A DNA stretch of 64,000 nt. Origin: JAVVEG01 sp041751425 (GTDB lineage: Bacteria; Pseudomonadota; Gammaproteobacteria; Pseudomonadales; Pseudohongiellaceae). Below are positions 26,736 through 35,169 of this stretch, in pieces (position 1 is the first letter of the stretch; the number at the start of each line of letters is the position of its first letter). Location: assembly GCA_041751425.1 (NCBI GenBank), contig JBGSXL010000015.1, positions 25,607 through 89,606 on the forward strand, written 5' to 3'. A program made the position numbers and the translations under genes. The notes beneath the pieces are model-generated. The model did not search any database and was not told the DNA's origin. It was given only the letters and a program-made list of their open reading frames with translations.

Positions 26736-27392
26736 ATGAGCATATTTTCAAGACTGACAGACATCATCAACTCCAACATCGCTTCTTTGCTGGACAAGGC
26801 AGAGAATCCGGAAAAGATGATCCGCATGGTTATTCAGGAGATGGAAGAAACCCTGGTAGAAGTCCGTAGCGGAACTGCCAAGGTCATCGCTGAAAAGAAA
26901 ACCCTGAACCGCCGTGCCGACCAACTGCGCAAGCAGGCGGAAGACTGGCAGCAAAAAGCTGAACTGGCAATGAGCAAGGAGCGCGAAGATCTGGCCAAAG
27001 CCGCTTTGATCGAACGTGCAACCATCCTCACTACCGTGGAAGTGCTGCAGGCTGAGATGACCAAGCTGGACGAAACACTGGACAAACTCAGTGTGGAAAT
27101 CGAGCAGTTGCAGGCCAAGCTCAATGATGCCCGCGCTCGCCAGAAGACTATTGTCATGCGCTCCAATGCGGCTCAGTCGCGTGTTGATGTCAACAAGCAG
27201 CTGCACAATTACAGCATTGACAATGCGATGAACAAATTCGAATATTACGAGAAGAAAATCGACCTCATGGAAGGCCAGGTAGACAGCCTGTATATGGAAC
27301 AAAAAGGCTTGCAGAACGAGTTTGACGAATTGGCACGCCAGGAAAAAATCGAGAAAGAACTGCAAGACATCAAAAACAAACTGAACAAGTAA
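26736..27392 (+). CDS. pspA: Phage shock protein A
   Basis: This 218-residue coiled-coil protein of the ESCRT-III/Vipp1 family starts MSIFSRLTDIINSNIASLLD, with the amphipathic N-terminal helix. NPEKMIRMVIQEMEETL follows, then long heptad-rich helices to residue 200. It binds stressed inner membrane and inhibits PspF. GAGG lies nine bases upstream. It is first in a pspA-pspB-pspC operon driven by the sigma-54 promoter at 26644. Confidence 0.97.
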   Translation: MSIFSRLTDIINSNIASLLDKAENPEKMIRMVIQEMEETLVEVRSGTAKVIAEKKTLNRRADQLRKQAEDWQQKAELAMSKEREDLAKAALIERATILTTVEVLQAEMTKLDETLDKLSVEIEQLQAKLNDARARQKTIVMRSNAAQSRVDVNKQLHNYSIDNAMNKFEYYEKKIDLMEGQVDSLYMEQKGLQNEFDELARQEKIEKELQDIKNKLNK

Positions 27393-27404
27393 AGGGCTCT
27401 GCCA

Positions 27405-27644
27405 ATGGATTTTTTCGAGTTTCTCATAGCGCTTGTATCCGTCGTTGGCGCTTTCGTCACCATCTGGATCATACTGGTGTATCAGCGCAAGGAACGAAAA
27501 CTGAAAAGCCAGCCTGATACCGAGTTCAACTTGCGTGATCTGTCTGCGATGGCGCAATCAATGAACGAACGTATCGACACACTGGAATCAATACTGGATG
27601 CAGAAGTACCAGGCTGGAGGGATCAGAATGAGCATCAGAGATAA
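27405..27644 (+). CDS. pspB: Phage shock protein B
   Basis: This 79-residue protein has one N-terminal transmembrane helix (IALVSVVGAFVTIWIILVY) followed by a charged coiled-coil tail (RKERKLKS, MNERIDTLESILDAE). The layout and length match PspB, which works with PspC to release PspA from PspF. It starts 12 bases after pspA and its end overlaps the pspC start. Confidence 0.92.
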   Translation: MDFFEFLIALVSVVGAFVTIWIILVYQRKERKLKSQPDTEFNLRDLSAMAQSMNERIDTLESILDAEVPGWRDQNEHQR

Positions 27645-28254
27645 TATTCTGTCCCTCGACCTGGAGAACAAGCGATTTCTGGGTGTGTGCAGCGGGTTCG
27701 CCAGATATCTGGATGCACCTGTCACAATTGTTCGTATCATCTACTGCGTGGCCTGTCTGGTTTGGCCAACGCTGATAGTGGTCTACTTCATCACCTATTG
27801 GTGCCTCAAACAGGATCTTCGTCCTGGGAAACTGAAATCCATAGTATCAGAAAGCAAGACTGCAGATCATTTCAAAAACGTGGATTACAAACGTCCGCTG
27901 TACCGTAATCCCGACGACAAGAAAATTGCCGGTGTCTGCAGTGGTATTGCAGAATATCTGGATATAAGTGTCTTTATAGTACGACTGCTGACATTCCTGT
28001 CCTTGTTCGTGTTCGGTCCATTCTCGTTCTGGGCATACATTGTCTTGTGGGTGGTTCTGCAGGAGCGTCCTGCCAACTTCACCTACGAGAAAGCTGCTGC
28101 TGAGAAGGCGGAGATAGCGAAACGGGCACCTGACACACGCTCACTGCACGAGTGCGCCACTATGTTGCGCGCTACCGAGTTTCGCCTGCGGGAAGTAGAA
28201 GCATTCATCACTTCCAAGAAATTCAGTTTGCATTGCGAAATTAACAGGATATAG
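27628..28254 (+). CDS. pspC: Phage shock protein C with two PspC domains
   Basis: This 208-residue membrane protein carries two PspC domains. The first is RFLGVCSGFARYLDAPV with its helix (about 10-60), the second KIAGVCSGIAEYLDISV with its helix (about 90-145), then a charged tail. E. coli PspC has only one such domain. GGAGG precedes the ATG at 27628 inside the end of pspB, indicating coupled translation. Predicted to sense envelope stress with PspB. Confidence 0.92.
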   Translation: MSIRDNILSLDLENKRFLGVCSGFARYLDAPVTIVRIIYCVACLVWPTLIVVYFITYWCLKQDLRPGKLKSIVSESKTADHFKNVDYKRPLYRNPDDKKIAGVCSGIAEYLDISVFIVRLLTFLSLFVFGPFSFWAYIVLWVVLQERPANFTYEKAAAEKAEIAKRAPDTRSLHECATMLRATEFRLREVEAFITSKKFSLHCEINRI

Positions 28255-28284
28255 AATCGGGCAAACTCCGCATCCTGAATAAAT

Positions 28285-28869
28285 ATGAAGTTCTGCCACC
28301 ACTGCGCCGGCCCGATAACCCAGAACATTCCTGAAGGCGATGATAAGCTTCGCTACAGTTGCATGGATTGCGGTGTCATTTTTTATCAGAACCCCAACAA
28401 TATAGTGGGAACTGTCCCCTATTACGGCGACAAGGTGTTGCTGTGCAAACGTGCAATTGAGCCACGCCTGGGAAAATGGACGCTGCCAGCAGGCTTCATG
28501 GAAAACACAGAGACGACTCTTGCAGGTGCTATCCGTGAAACCAGTGAAGAGGCAGGTGCGCAGATTATCGTGCCCGGAGATTCCCTTTACACACTGTTCA
28601 ATCTTCCCTACATCAACCAGGTGTATTGGTTTTTTCGTGCTGAACTTGCAAATCTGGATTTTGCACCCGGGTTTGAAAGTCAGGAAGTAAAACTGTTCAG
28701 TGAAGCAGAAGTGCCATGGGATGAACTTGCGTTTACCGTAGTCAAAAGCACGCTGGAGTATTTCTTTGCCGACAGCAGGCGCGGCAAATTTCCGGTGCGT
28801 ATGTTTGACGTGAGCTATTCGAAAGACAGGAAAGTGACGGTTAAACAAACCAGTAGCAGTGAGTACTGA
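28285..28869 (+). CDS. Nudix hydrolase with N-terminal zinc ribbon
   Basis: This 194-residue protein has an N-terminal C-x2-C / C-x2-C ribbon (FCHHCAG, SCMDCGV) and then a Nudix domain. The box is G-x5-E-x7-REx2EExG: GFMENTE...GAIRETSEEAGAQ. The ribbon and PAGF(M)E resemble NADH pyrophosphatase NudC and ADP-ribose hydrolases, so a nucleotide-sugar or dinucleotide substrate is likely but not shown. It stands 30 bp after pspC and may be read through from it. Confidence 0.9.
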   Translation: MKFCHHCAGPITQNIPEGDDKLRYSCMDCGVIFYQNPNNIVGTVPYYGDKVLLCKRAIEPRLGKWTLPAGFMENTETTLAGAIRETSEEAGAQIIVPGDSLYTLFNLPYINQVYWFFRAELANLDFAPGFESQEVKLFSEAEVPWDELAFTVVKSTLEYFFADSRRGKFPVRMFDVSYSKDRKVTVKQTSSSEY

Positions 28870-28916
28870 GGTTTGCAGAAACTGAATATGTGTTGCCGCA
28901 CCGCAAAGGTGAAGAA

Positions 28917-29228
28917 TCAAAACTCCTTTAATGTGACCACATCGAACGCAGGCTCTTCATAGGGGTGCGCAGCGCGCAAGGCGCTAACCACCGCGGAGAT
29001 GAGTTCGTCAGCACAAACCATTTCCACTCTGTACTCCACAACTTTCTCTACTTCATCGAGTTTTCCCAGAAATGGTTTAGCACCTTCACACGGTCGAAAC
29101 TGACCGGTGCCTGCTACCTGCCAGGCACAGGAATCATAATTGCCTATGCGTCCAGCGCCTGCTGCGAATACCGCGGCCTTTACGGTTTCAAGGTGTGTCT
29201 CTGGGACATAGAAAGTCAGTTTGAACAT
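28917..29228 (-). CDS. YqfO-like (NIF3 middle-domain-like) protein
   Basis: This 103-residue protein, starting MFKLTFYVPETHLETVKAAVFAAG and ending in ALRAAHPYEEPAFDV, matches the small YqfO family, which resembles the CutA-like insert of NIF3 proteins. Family motifs GAGRIGNYDSCAWQ and GTGQFRP are visible. The biochemical function is unknown. It lies downstream of purL on the opposite side of a 72-bp gap from its stop, same strand. Confidence 0.8.
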   Translation of the reverse strand: MFKLTFYVPETHLETVKAAVFAAGAGRIGNYDSCAWQVAGTGQFRPCEGAKPFLGKLDEVEKVVEYRVEMVCADELISAVVSALRAAHPYEEPAFDVVTLKEF

Positions 29229-29300
29229 GGCTTGCCTGCAAATCAGTTATCTGGCAAAGAGTGGTTAAATGATGGTTCGCTTTCGATGTTGCAGTTCCCC

Positions 29301-32300
29301 TTACCCTAACCACTTGCGCGCGTTTCTGAACATGCGCATGCTGGGTGCGTCCTCCTTCCAATCATCGGGATGCCATGAGTTCTGACTAACGCGGAATACA
29401 CGTTCAGGGTGTGGCATCATGATTGTGACGCGGCCATCCTTACTGCTGAGGCCTGCAATTCCGGCCGGTGAGCCGTTTGGGTTCTCCGGATAATGCTCGG
29501 TCAGTTGGCCGCGAGTATCCACATACTGCATCGCAATGGCACCGGTTGCCTGCAGCGATACCAGACCACTGCTGTCAGCAAACTGCACGCGCCCTTCTCC
29601 ATGTGCGACGGCTATCGGGAAAACTGACCCGCTCATGCCCTGCAAAAATGCTGAATTCGTTTCGTTTATTTTTACCAGACTGACCCGCGCCTCGAATTGC
29701 TCTGAACTGTTTCTGACAAAGCGCGGCCAATGTGTTGCTCCGGGAATCAACTCATGCAGCAGGGATACCATCTGGCATCCGTTGCAGACTCCCAGAGTCA
29801 AAGTGTCCTGGCGTTGGAAAAAATGTTCAAATTGCTGGCGCATTTTTTCATTAAACAAAATGGACTTGGCCCACCCACCGCCAGCACCTAGCACATCGCC
29901 AAAGGAGAAACCACCACAGGCCACCAAGGCATTAAATTTTTCAAGATCAACTGCACCGGACTGCAGATCACTCATGTGTACATCGAATGACCTGAAGCCA
30001 GCTCTATCAAACGCTGCCGCCATTTCAACATGACCATTGACTCCCTGTTCCCGCAGGATGACTACCGAGGGACGGATACCCGTATTGATAAACGGTGCAG
30101 CAATATCTTCATTGAGATCGAAACTGAGATCCGCAAATAGCCCAGTGTCTTTTTTATCATCCAGACGCTCAAATTCCTGCTGCGCACAGGCTGAGTTGTC
30201 ACGCAAAGCCTGCAATTCGAAACTGGTGCGTGCCCACAATTTCTGACTGTCCTTGCGCGACCGCTCCAGCAACAGTTTGCCACCATTGAGTAAACGCAGA
30301 TCATCGCGCTTGTTCGGGCTGCCAATGATACTGGTGCAATCAGATAAACCATTCTGCTCGATAATCTGCAGCACGGTATTCAAGCGCTCACGCTGAATCT
30401 GGATAACCGCACCAATCTCTTCATTGAACAGAATCTCTACTGCATTGGTATCCAGCTTCATCAATTCGGCAAGTTGCACATCAATCCCACAGTGACCGGC
30501 GAATGCCATCTCCGCCAGTGTGGCAAGCAATCCACCATCGGAGCGGTCGTGATAGGCTAGCAGCAAGTCTTCAGTGCGCAGTTGTTGTATCAGCGCAAAG
30601 AAGTTCTTCAAATCTTCCGGGTTGTCGAGATCTGCAGGCTCGCTACCCAGCTCACGGTAAACCTGAGCCAATGCCGAACCGCCCATGCGGTTCTTGCCGT
30701 GACCCAAATCAATCAATAACAAATCGGTGTCACCCTTATCTGTTCGCAATTGCGGCGTAGAAGTTTGGCGAATATCAGTGACGGGAGCAAATGCCGACGC
30801 AATGAGTGACAACGGCGACGTATTGCTCTTGCTGCCGCCCTTATCCTGCCAGACCGTACGCATGGACATCGAATCCTTACCCACCGGAATACAAATACCC
30901 AAAGCCGGGCAAAGTTCCATGCCAACCGCTTTAACCGTCGCGTATAGCTTCTCATCTTCACCGGCATAACCGGCAGCCACCATCCAGTTGGCGGACAGTT
31001 TGATATTACTGATATGTTCGATACCAGCCGCGGCAATATTAGTGATGGCTTCGGCAACTGCCAGACGACCTGACGCAGGCGCATCGAGCAAAGCGACAGG
31101 TGTCCTTTCACCCATGGCCATGGCTTCGCCTGCATAGGCATTGAACGATGCTGCAGTCACCGCCACATCGGCAACTGGCACCTGCCAGGGACCAACCATC
31201 TGATCTCGACTCACCAGACCGGTAATGGTTCTATCACCAATCGTGATCAAAAAGCTTTTACTGGCAACTGCGGGCAGACTCAGCACACGCATTGCAGCTT
31301 CTTCCAGCTCAATCTCATCGGTAGCCAGCGCGATCTGTTTCGGCTTAACAGCTGTCGCATTGCGATGCATACGCGGTGGCTTGCCAAACAAAATATTCAT
31401 GGGTAAATCAATAGGCAGATTGTCGAACTGCGCGTCGTGCAGGCGAATGGTTTCTTCCGCGGTAGCTTCGCCAACAACGGCATAAGGGCAGCGTTCACGT
31501 TTACACATCTGTTCAAACTGTGCCAGATGCTCCGGACGCACGGCGAGCACGTAACGCTCCTGCGCTTCATTGCACCAGATTTCCAACGGCGTCATACCGG
31601 GTTCCGCATTGGGGACGTTACGCAATGCGAATGAACCGCCGCGATTGCCGTCTTTCACCAGTTCAGGCAATGCATTGGACAAGCCACCGGCGCCAACATC
31701 GTGAATAAAAGCGATCGGGTTGGCGTCACCTGCCTGCCAGCAACGGTCGATAACTTCCTGGCAGCGGCGTTCCATCTCTGCGTTATCGCGTTGCACCGAT
31801 GCGAAATCCAAGGCTTCACTGCTGGTGCCCGAGGCCATGGACGATGCTGCCCCCCCGCCCAGACCGATTAACATGGCAGGGCCGCCCAGCACGATCAGTT
31901 TGGCACCAACCGGTATTTCTTTTTTCTCAACATGCTGTTCGCGGATGTTACCAATACCGCCAGCAATCATGATTGGCTTGTGGTAGCCACGCACTTCATT
32001 TCCTTTCGCGCCCGGAACCGATTCCTCATAAGTTCTGAAATAGCCACACAGATTAGGGCGACCGAACTCATTGTTGAACGCAGCGGCACCTATCGGGCCT
32101 TCCAGCATGATGTCCAATGCAGAAACGATGTGTGCAGGACGTCCAAAGTCGGCTTCCCAGGGTTGTGGGAAATCCGGCAAATTCAAATTGGATACACTGA
32201 ATCCACACAAGCCCGCTTTTGGTTTCGCACCAGTGCCAGTTGCCCCTTCATCTCGAATCTCTCCGCCGCTGCCTGTAGCTGCACCCGGAAACGGCGCGAT

Positions 32301-33305
32301 GGCAGTAGGATGGTTATGGGTCTCCACTTTCATCAGAATATGAATGGGCTCCTTGCTGTATCCGTATTCTGCACTGCCGGTTTGGGGGAAAAATCGATCA
32401 GCAACACTACCGCGCATGACTGCCGCATTGTCTTTGTAAGCAGAAAGCACATTGTCAGGTGACACTTTGTGCGTGTTGCGAATCATCGCGAACAACGAGT
32501 GCTCCTGATCCACACCTTCCACGGTCCAGCTGGCATTAAAAATCTTGTGGCGGCAGTGTTCCGAGTTTGCCTGCGCGAACATCATCAGTTCCACATCGGT
32601 TGGGTTGCGACCCAGTTTGGTGAAACTTTCCAGCAGGTAATCTATTTCATCTTCAGCAAGAGCCAGCCCCAGATTTTCATTGGCTTGCGTTAACGCTGAC
32701 TTACCTTGTTCCAGAACCGCTACGGTTTGCAGATGACCAGGTTCAGCTTGCACAAAAAGACATGTCGCTGCGGTGGGCGAAGCGATGACGGCTTGTGTCA
32801 TTCTGTCGTGCAGCAGCCTTTCCAACAGGAGCGTTTGTTCGGCATCCAGTGGGTTGGCGAGCCCTACAGTGAATAGTATGCCTCGCTCTATGCGTTTGAC
32901 CTTTTCCAGATGACAGTTCTGCAGAATATCGGTGGCTTTACTGGACCAGGGGGAGATAGTGCCGGGACGTGGTATCACGACACGGGAAATAGCGTGTGGT
33001 CCCGCTGTCTGATTCTGTACACTGTTGTTGTGGCTGCTTTTGTCTGAACCACTGTTTTCTAAACCACTATTTTCCGAACTCCTATTTTCTAAACCCCTAT
33101 TTTCTAAACCCCTTTTTTCTACACCATAGTCAAGCAGCCCATCCAGCAACTTCAACTCCTGCGCGTTCAATTCCTCATGGCAATCGGCAAAATGAACAAA
33201 CCGCGAACTGATGCTTTTTACGGCGAGCAGTTGTTGTTGCAGGGTTGCCAGAAGTTTGTTGAGTTTGAACGCTGAATGGGCATTGGCGCCGGGCAGAACT
33301 AGCAT
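29301..33305 (-). CDS. purL: Phosphoribosylformylglycinamidine synthase (single chain)
   Basis: This 1334-residue enzyme makes FGAM from FGAR, glutamine and ATP in purine synthesis. It is the large proteobacterial form: an N-terminal PurS-like domain, a linker, the ATP-binding synthetase domains (KVETHNHPTAIAPFPGAATGSGGEIRDE split over two motifs) and a C-terminal glutaminase with the nucleophile in GVCNGCQMVS and the His/Glu of HGEGR and MMPHPERVF. Between residues about 60 and 105 an insert of five-residue units rich in E, N, S and G separates LLDYG from PRPGTISPWSSKA. It is coded by a 15-bp DNA repeat. Confidence 0.96.
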   Translation of the reverse strand: MLVLPGANAHSAFKLNKLLATLQQQLLAVKSISSRFVHFADCHEELNAQELKLLDGLLDYGVEKRGLENRGLENRSSENSGLENSGSDKSSHNNSVQNQTAGPHAISRVVIPRPGTISPWSSKATDILQNCHLEKVKRIERGILFTVGLANPLDAEQTLLLERLLHDRMTQAVIASPTAATCLFVQAEPGHLQTVAVLEQGKSALTQANENLGLALAEDEIDYLLESFTKLGRNPTDVELMMFAQANSEHCRHKIFNASWTVEGVDQEHSLFAMIRNTHKVSPDNVLSAYKDNAAVMRGSVADRFFPQTGSAEYGYSKEPIHILMKVETHNHPTAIAPFPGAATGSGGEIRDEGATGTGAKPKAGLCGFSVSNLNLPDFPQPWEADFGRPAHIVSALDIMLEGPIGAAAFNNEFGRPNLCGYFRTYEESVPGAKGNEVRGYHKPIMIAGGIGNIREQHVEKKEIPVGAKLIVLGGPAMLIGLGGGAASSMASGTSSEALDFASVQRDNAEMERRCQEVIDRCWQAGDANPIAFIHDVGAGGLSNALPELVKDGNRGGSFALRNVPNAEPGMTPLEIWCNEAQERYVLAVRPEHLAQFEQMCKRERCPYAVVGEATAEETIRLHDAQFDNLPIDLPMNILFGKPPRMHRNATAVKPKQIALATDEIELEEAAMRVLSLPAVASKSFLITIGDRTITGLVSRDQMVGPWQVPVADVAVTAASFNAYAGEAMAMGERTPVALLDAPASGRLAVAEAITNIAAAGIEHISNIKLSANWMVAAGYAGEDEKLYATVKAVGMELCPALGICIPVGKDSMSMRTVWQDKGGSKSNTSPLSLIASAFAPVTDIRQTSTPQLRTDKGDTDLLLIDLGHGKNRMGGSALAQVYRELGSEPADLDNPEDLKNFFALIQQLRTEDLLLAYHDRSDGGLLATLAEMAFAGHCGIDVQLAELMKLDTNAVEILFNEEIGAVIQIQRERLNTVLQIIEQNGLSDCTSIIGSPNKRDDLRLLNGGKLLLERSRKDSQKLWARTSFELQALRDNSACAQQEFERLDDKKDTGLFADLSFDLNEDIAAPFINTGIRPSVVILREQGVNGHVEMAAAFDRAGFRSFDVHMSDLQSGAVDLEKFNALVACGGFSFGDVLGAGGGWAKSILFNEKMRQQFEHFFQRQDTLTLGVCNGCQMVSLLHELIPGATHWPRFVRNSSEQFEARVSLVKINETNSAFLQGMSGSVFPIAVAHGEGRVQFADSSGLVSLQATGAIAMQYVDTRGQLTEHYPENPNGSPAGIAGLSSKDGRVTIMMPHPERVFRVSQNSWHPDDWKEDAPSMRMFRNARKWLG
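33036..33125. repeat. Six in-frame 15-bp tandem repeats inside purL
   Basis: Units of the form CCTATTTTCTAAACC occupy 33036-33125 with exact 15-bp steps. On the minus strand each encodes five residues of the type GLENR or GLENS, so copy-number change would not break the frame. Confidence 0.88.
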
Positions 33306-33404
33306 CGTGGTAAAGGGCCTTGAGCTGAGTGATTGGAATTGGCTATTGCTGTGCTTTCGGGAGCCGCCATGATACGCGAATTACCCTTGAAAATCAGTTG
33401 TTGA

Positions 33405-33899
33405 TTACTGCTGTTGTTGCATCGCTGCATGTCGGCGTTGCTGGAAAAAGCGCTGCATGATTTCGCCGCAGGGCTGAGCCAGCACCCCTTCAATCCATTC
33501 CACCTGATGATTGTAAGGCCCCTGCTCAAGCAATTGCCGGCCGCTGACGATAGCGCCAAAACGCGGCTCCCTGGCACCGAAAACCAGCGTCTGGATACGG
33601 GCATGGATAATGGCCCCAACACACATGGTGCAGGGTTCTAGCGTGACATACAGTGTACAACCGGGCAGGCGATAGTTGCGCATTTTCAGAGCGGCCTGCC
33701 GGATTGCCTGAATCTCGGCATGAGCACTGGGGTCGTGTGTTTCGATCGGTTGATTGAAACCTGAGCCAATGATTTCGTTATCGCGGACGACGACTGCACC
33801 CACCGGCACCTCGCCGTGCCGAGCGGCTTCTTCAGCCAGCACTAGTGCGTGATTCATCCAGACTTCATGTAGAGATAAATTCATAGCCGTTCGTCTCAT
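33405..33899 (-). CDS. tadA: tRNA-specific adenosine deaminase
   Basis: This enzyme of 164 residues converts A34 of tRNA-Arg to inosine. The zinc site is H60-A-E62 and P-C90-x2-C93, with the family motif PVGAVVV upstream. The C-terminus ends in a glutamine-rich tail (RRHAAMQQQQ). The ATG at 33899 overlaps the ATPase stop by one base (TAATG), suggesting coupling. An internal ATG at 33884 (MNLSLHEVW) is an alternative start closer to other TadA proteins. Confidence 0.94.
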   Translation of the reverse strand: MRRTAMNLSLHEVWMNHALVLAEEAARHGEVPVGAVVVRDNEIIGSGFNQPIETHDPSAHAEIQAIRQAALKMRNYRLPGCTLYVTLEPCTMCVGAIIHARIQTLVFGAREPRFGAIVSGRQLLEQGPYNHQVEWIEGVLAQPCGEIMQRFFQQRRHAAMQQQQ

Positions 33900-35089
33900 T
33901 AGCCTGAAGGAAGTCTGTCCATAAGCCTCTGCAGAGATATGACTTTCACACCATTTCCCACGGGAAACTCATCGTCACCACCATAAAGAATATATTTATG
34001 CGTTGCGCCGACATCATCGCAAGTCTGGTTATAGTGCTTGCCGATTTTGGGAGCAACGCCATGTTTGATCTCTATAGCCCAGATTTCAGATGTCGGCATT
34101 CTGATAACCAAGTCGACCTCTGCTCCGGCGGCTGTTCGATAAAAGTAGCTTTCTGCGCGACCTGGCAAAACCGAATGAATATTTTCAACGGCAAAGCCCT
34201 CCCAGCTCTTACCTAAAACCGGATTAGACAGTAACTCATCGTAACTGTTAATACCCAGCAGGCGGTGCAAAATACCGCTGTCACGAACGTAATAACGGGG
34301 TGATTTCACTAATCGCTTCTTGACGTTGGCATGCCAAGGCTCAAGGCGCCTGACCAGCAAAAGATCAACCAGAATATCAATGTAGTGAGTTACCGTCTTG
34401 GCATCGACTTCAAGATTCGAAGCCAGTTTCGAATAGTTAACGGTTTCACCCTGCAAGTGCGCCAACATCGTCCACAATCGTCGTAATCTGGCTGCGGGAA
34501 CACGGAAACCCATTTGCGGAATGTCACGCTCAAGATAAGTACGGATTAGATTTTCCAACCAATCCATGGCTGAGCCATTATTCTTTGCCAGATAGCTGTC
34601 CGGAAAGCCTCCTCGCAACCACAGGCTCTGTTTAGCCTGCTGGTTATCATCAATCTCAGCAACGCTCATGCCGCTCATCTCGAGATAACTGATCCGACCT
34701 GCCAGGCTTTCCGAAGACTGACGCATTAAATCCATCGATGCCGACCCAAGCAGCAAAAACTGACCGGCTCTCCGGCCCTGCTCCCGGTTTTTGTCGATCA
34801 ATCCCCGTAGCACAGGAAACAAATCAGGGCTTCGCTGTATTTCATCCAGAATAACCAGTTTGTCGGCATGCTCACTTAGAAAGCTGGTGGGGTCGCTGAG
34901 TTTCAGCAGATCCTCGGGAGATTCTAAATCGAGATAAATAGAATCAATGCCTTTGAAAAGCGTTTTCGCGAGCGTTGTCTTACCCACCTGGCGCGCGCCA
35001 AGCAAGGCGACCGCAGGTGTTTGTGCGATCATCGTTTGCAGTTTTTCTGTAATTTGGCGCTTCAACATACCTTGCATTTTAGGAGTCAT
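33899..35089 (-). CDS. AAA_14/DUF4143 ATPase
   Basis: This protein of about 396 residues has Walker A LLGARQVGKTTLAK, Walker B LVILDEIQRSPDLFPVLRGL and sensor LGSASMDLMRQ. A DUF4143 domain with a winged-helix and nuclease-like part (FYRTAAGAEVDLVIRM, IEIKHG) follows. Families of this type are common accessory genes; their substrate is usually unknown. The start is uncertain: ATG at 35089 follows AGGA closely, and TTG at 35104 and later ATGs are alternatives. It separates guaA from tadA, which are often neighbours, and touches tadA. Confidence 0.85.
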   Translation of the reverse strand: MTPKMQGMLKRQITEKLQTMIAQTPAVALLGARQVGKTTLAKTLFKGIDSIYLDLESPEDLLKLSDPTSFLSEHADKLVILDEIQRSPDLFPVLRGLIDKNREQGRRAGQFLLLGSASMDLMRQSSESLAGRISYLEMSGMSVAEIDDNQQAKQSLWLRGGFPDSYLAKNNGSAMDWLENLIRTYLERDIPQMGFRVPAARLRRLWTMLAHLQGETVNYSKLASNLEVDAKTVTHYIDILVDLLLVRRLEPWHANVKKRLVKSPRYYVRDSGILHRLLGINSYDELLSNPVLGKSWEGFAVENIHSVLPGRAESYFYRTAAGAEVDLVIRMPTSEIWAIEIKHGVAPKIGKHYNQTCDDVGATHKYILYGGDDEFPVGNGVKVISLQRLMDRLPSG

Positions 35090-35169
35090 ATTCCTGATTT
35101 GCAAGGTTTATTATTGTGATCGAAGAACCCCAGTATCTTGCCTATATCAGACGTTGCCAGCTTTATCAG

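Noticed and set aside
26748..27557. 269-residue minus-strand frame across pspA
   Set aside because: Antisense to the PspA coiled coil; low-complexity composition is a by-product.
28141..28920. 259-residue minus-strand frame
   Set aside because: Antisense to pspC end and the Nudix gene, both with clear motifs.
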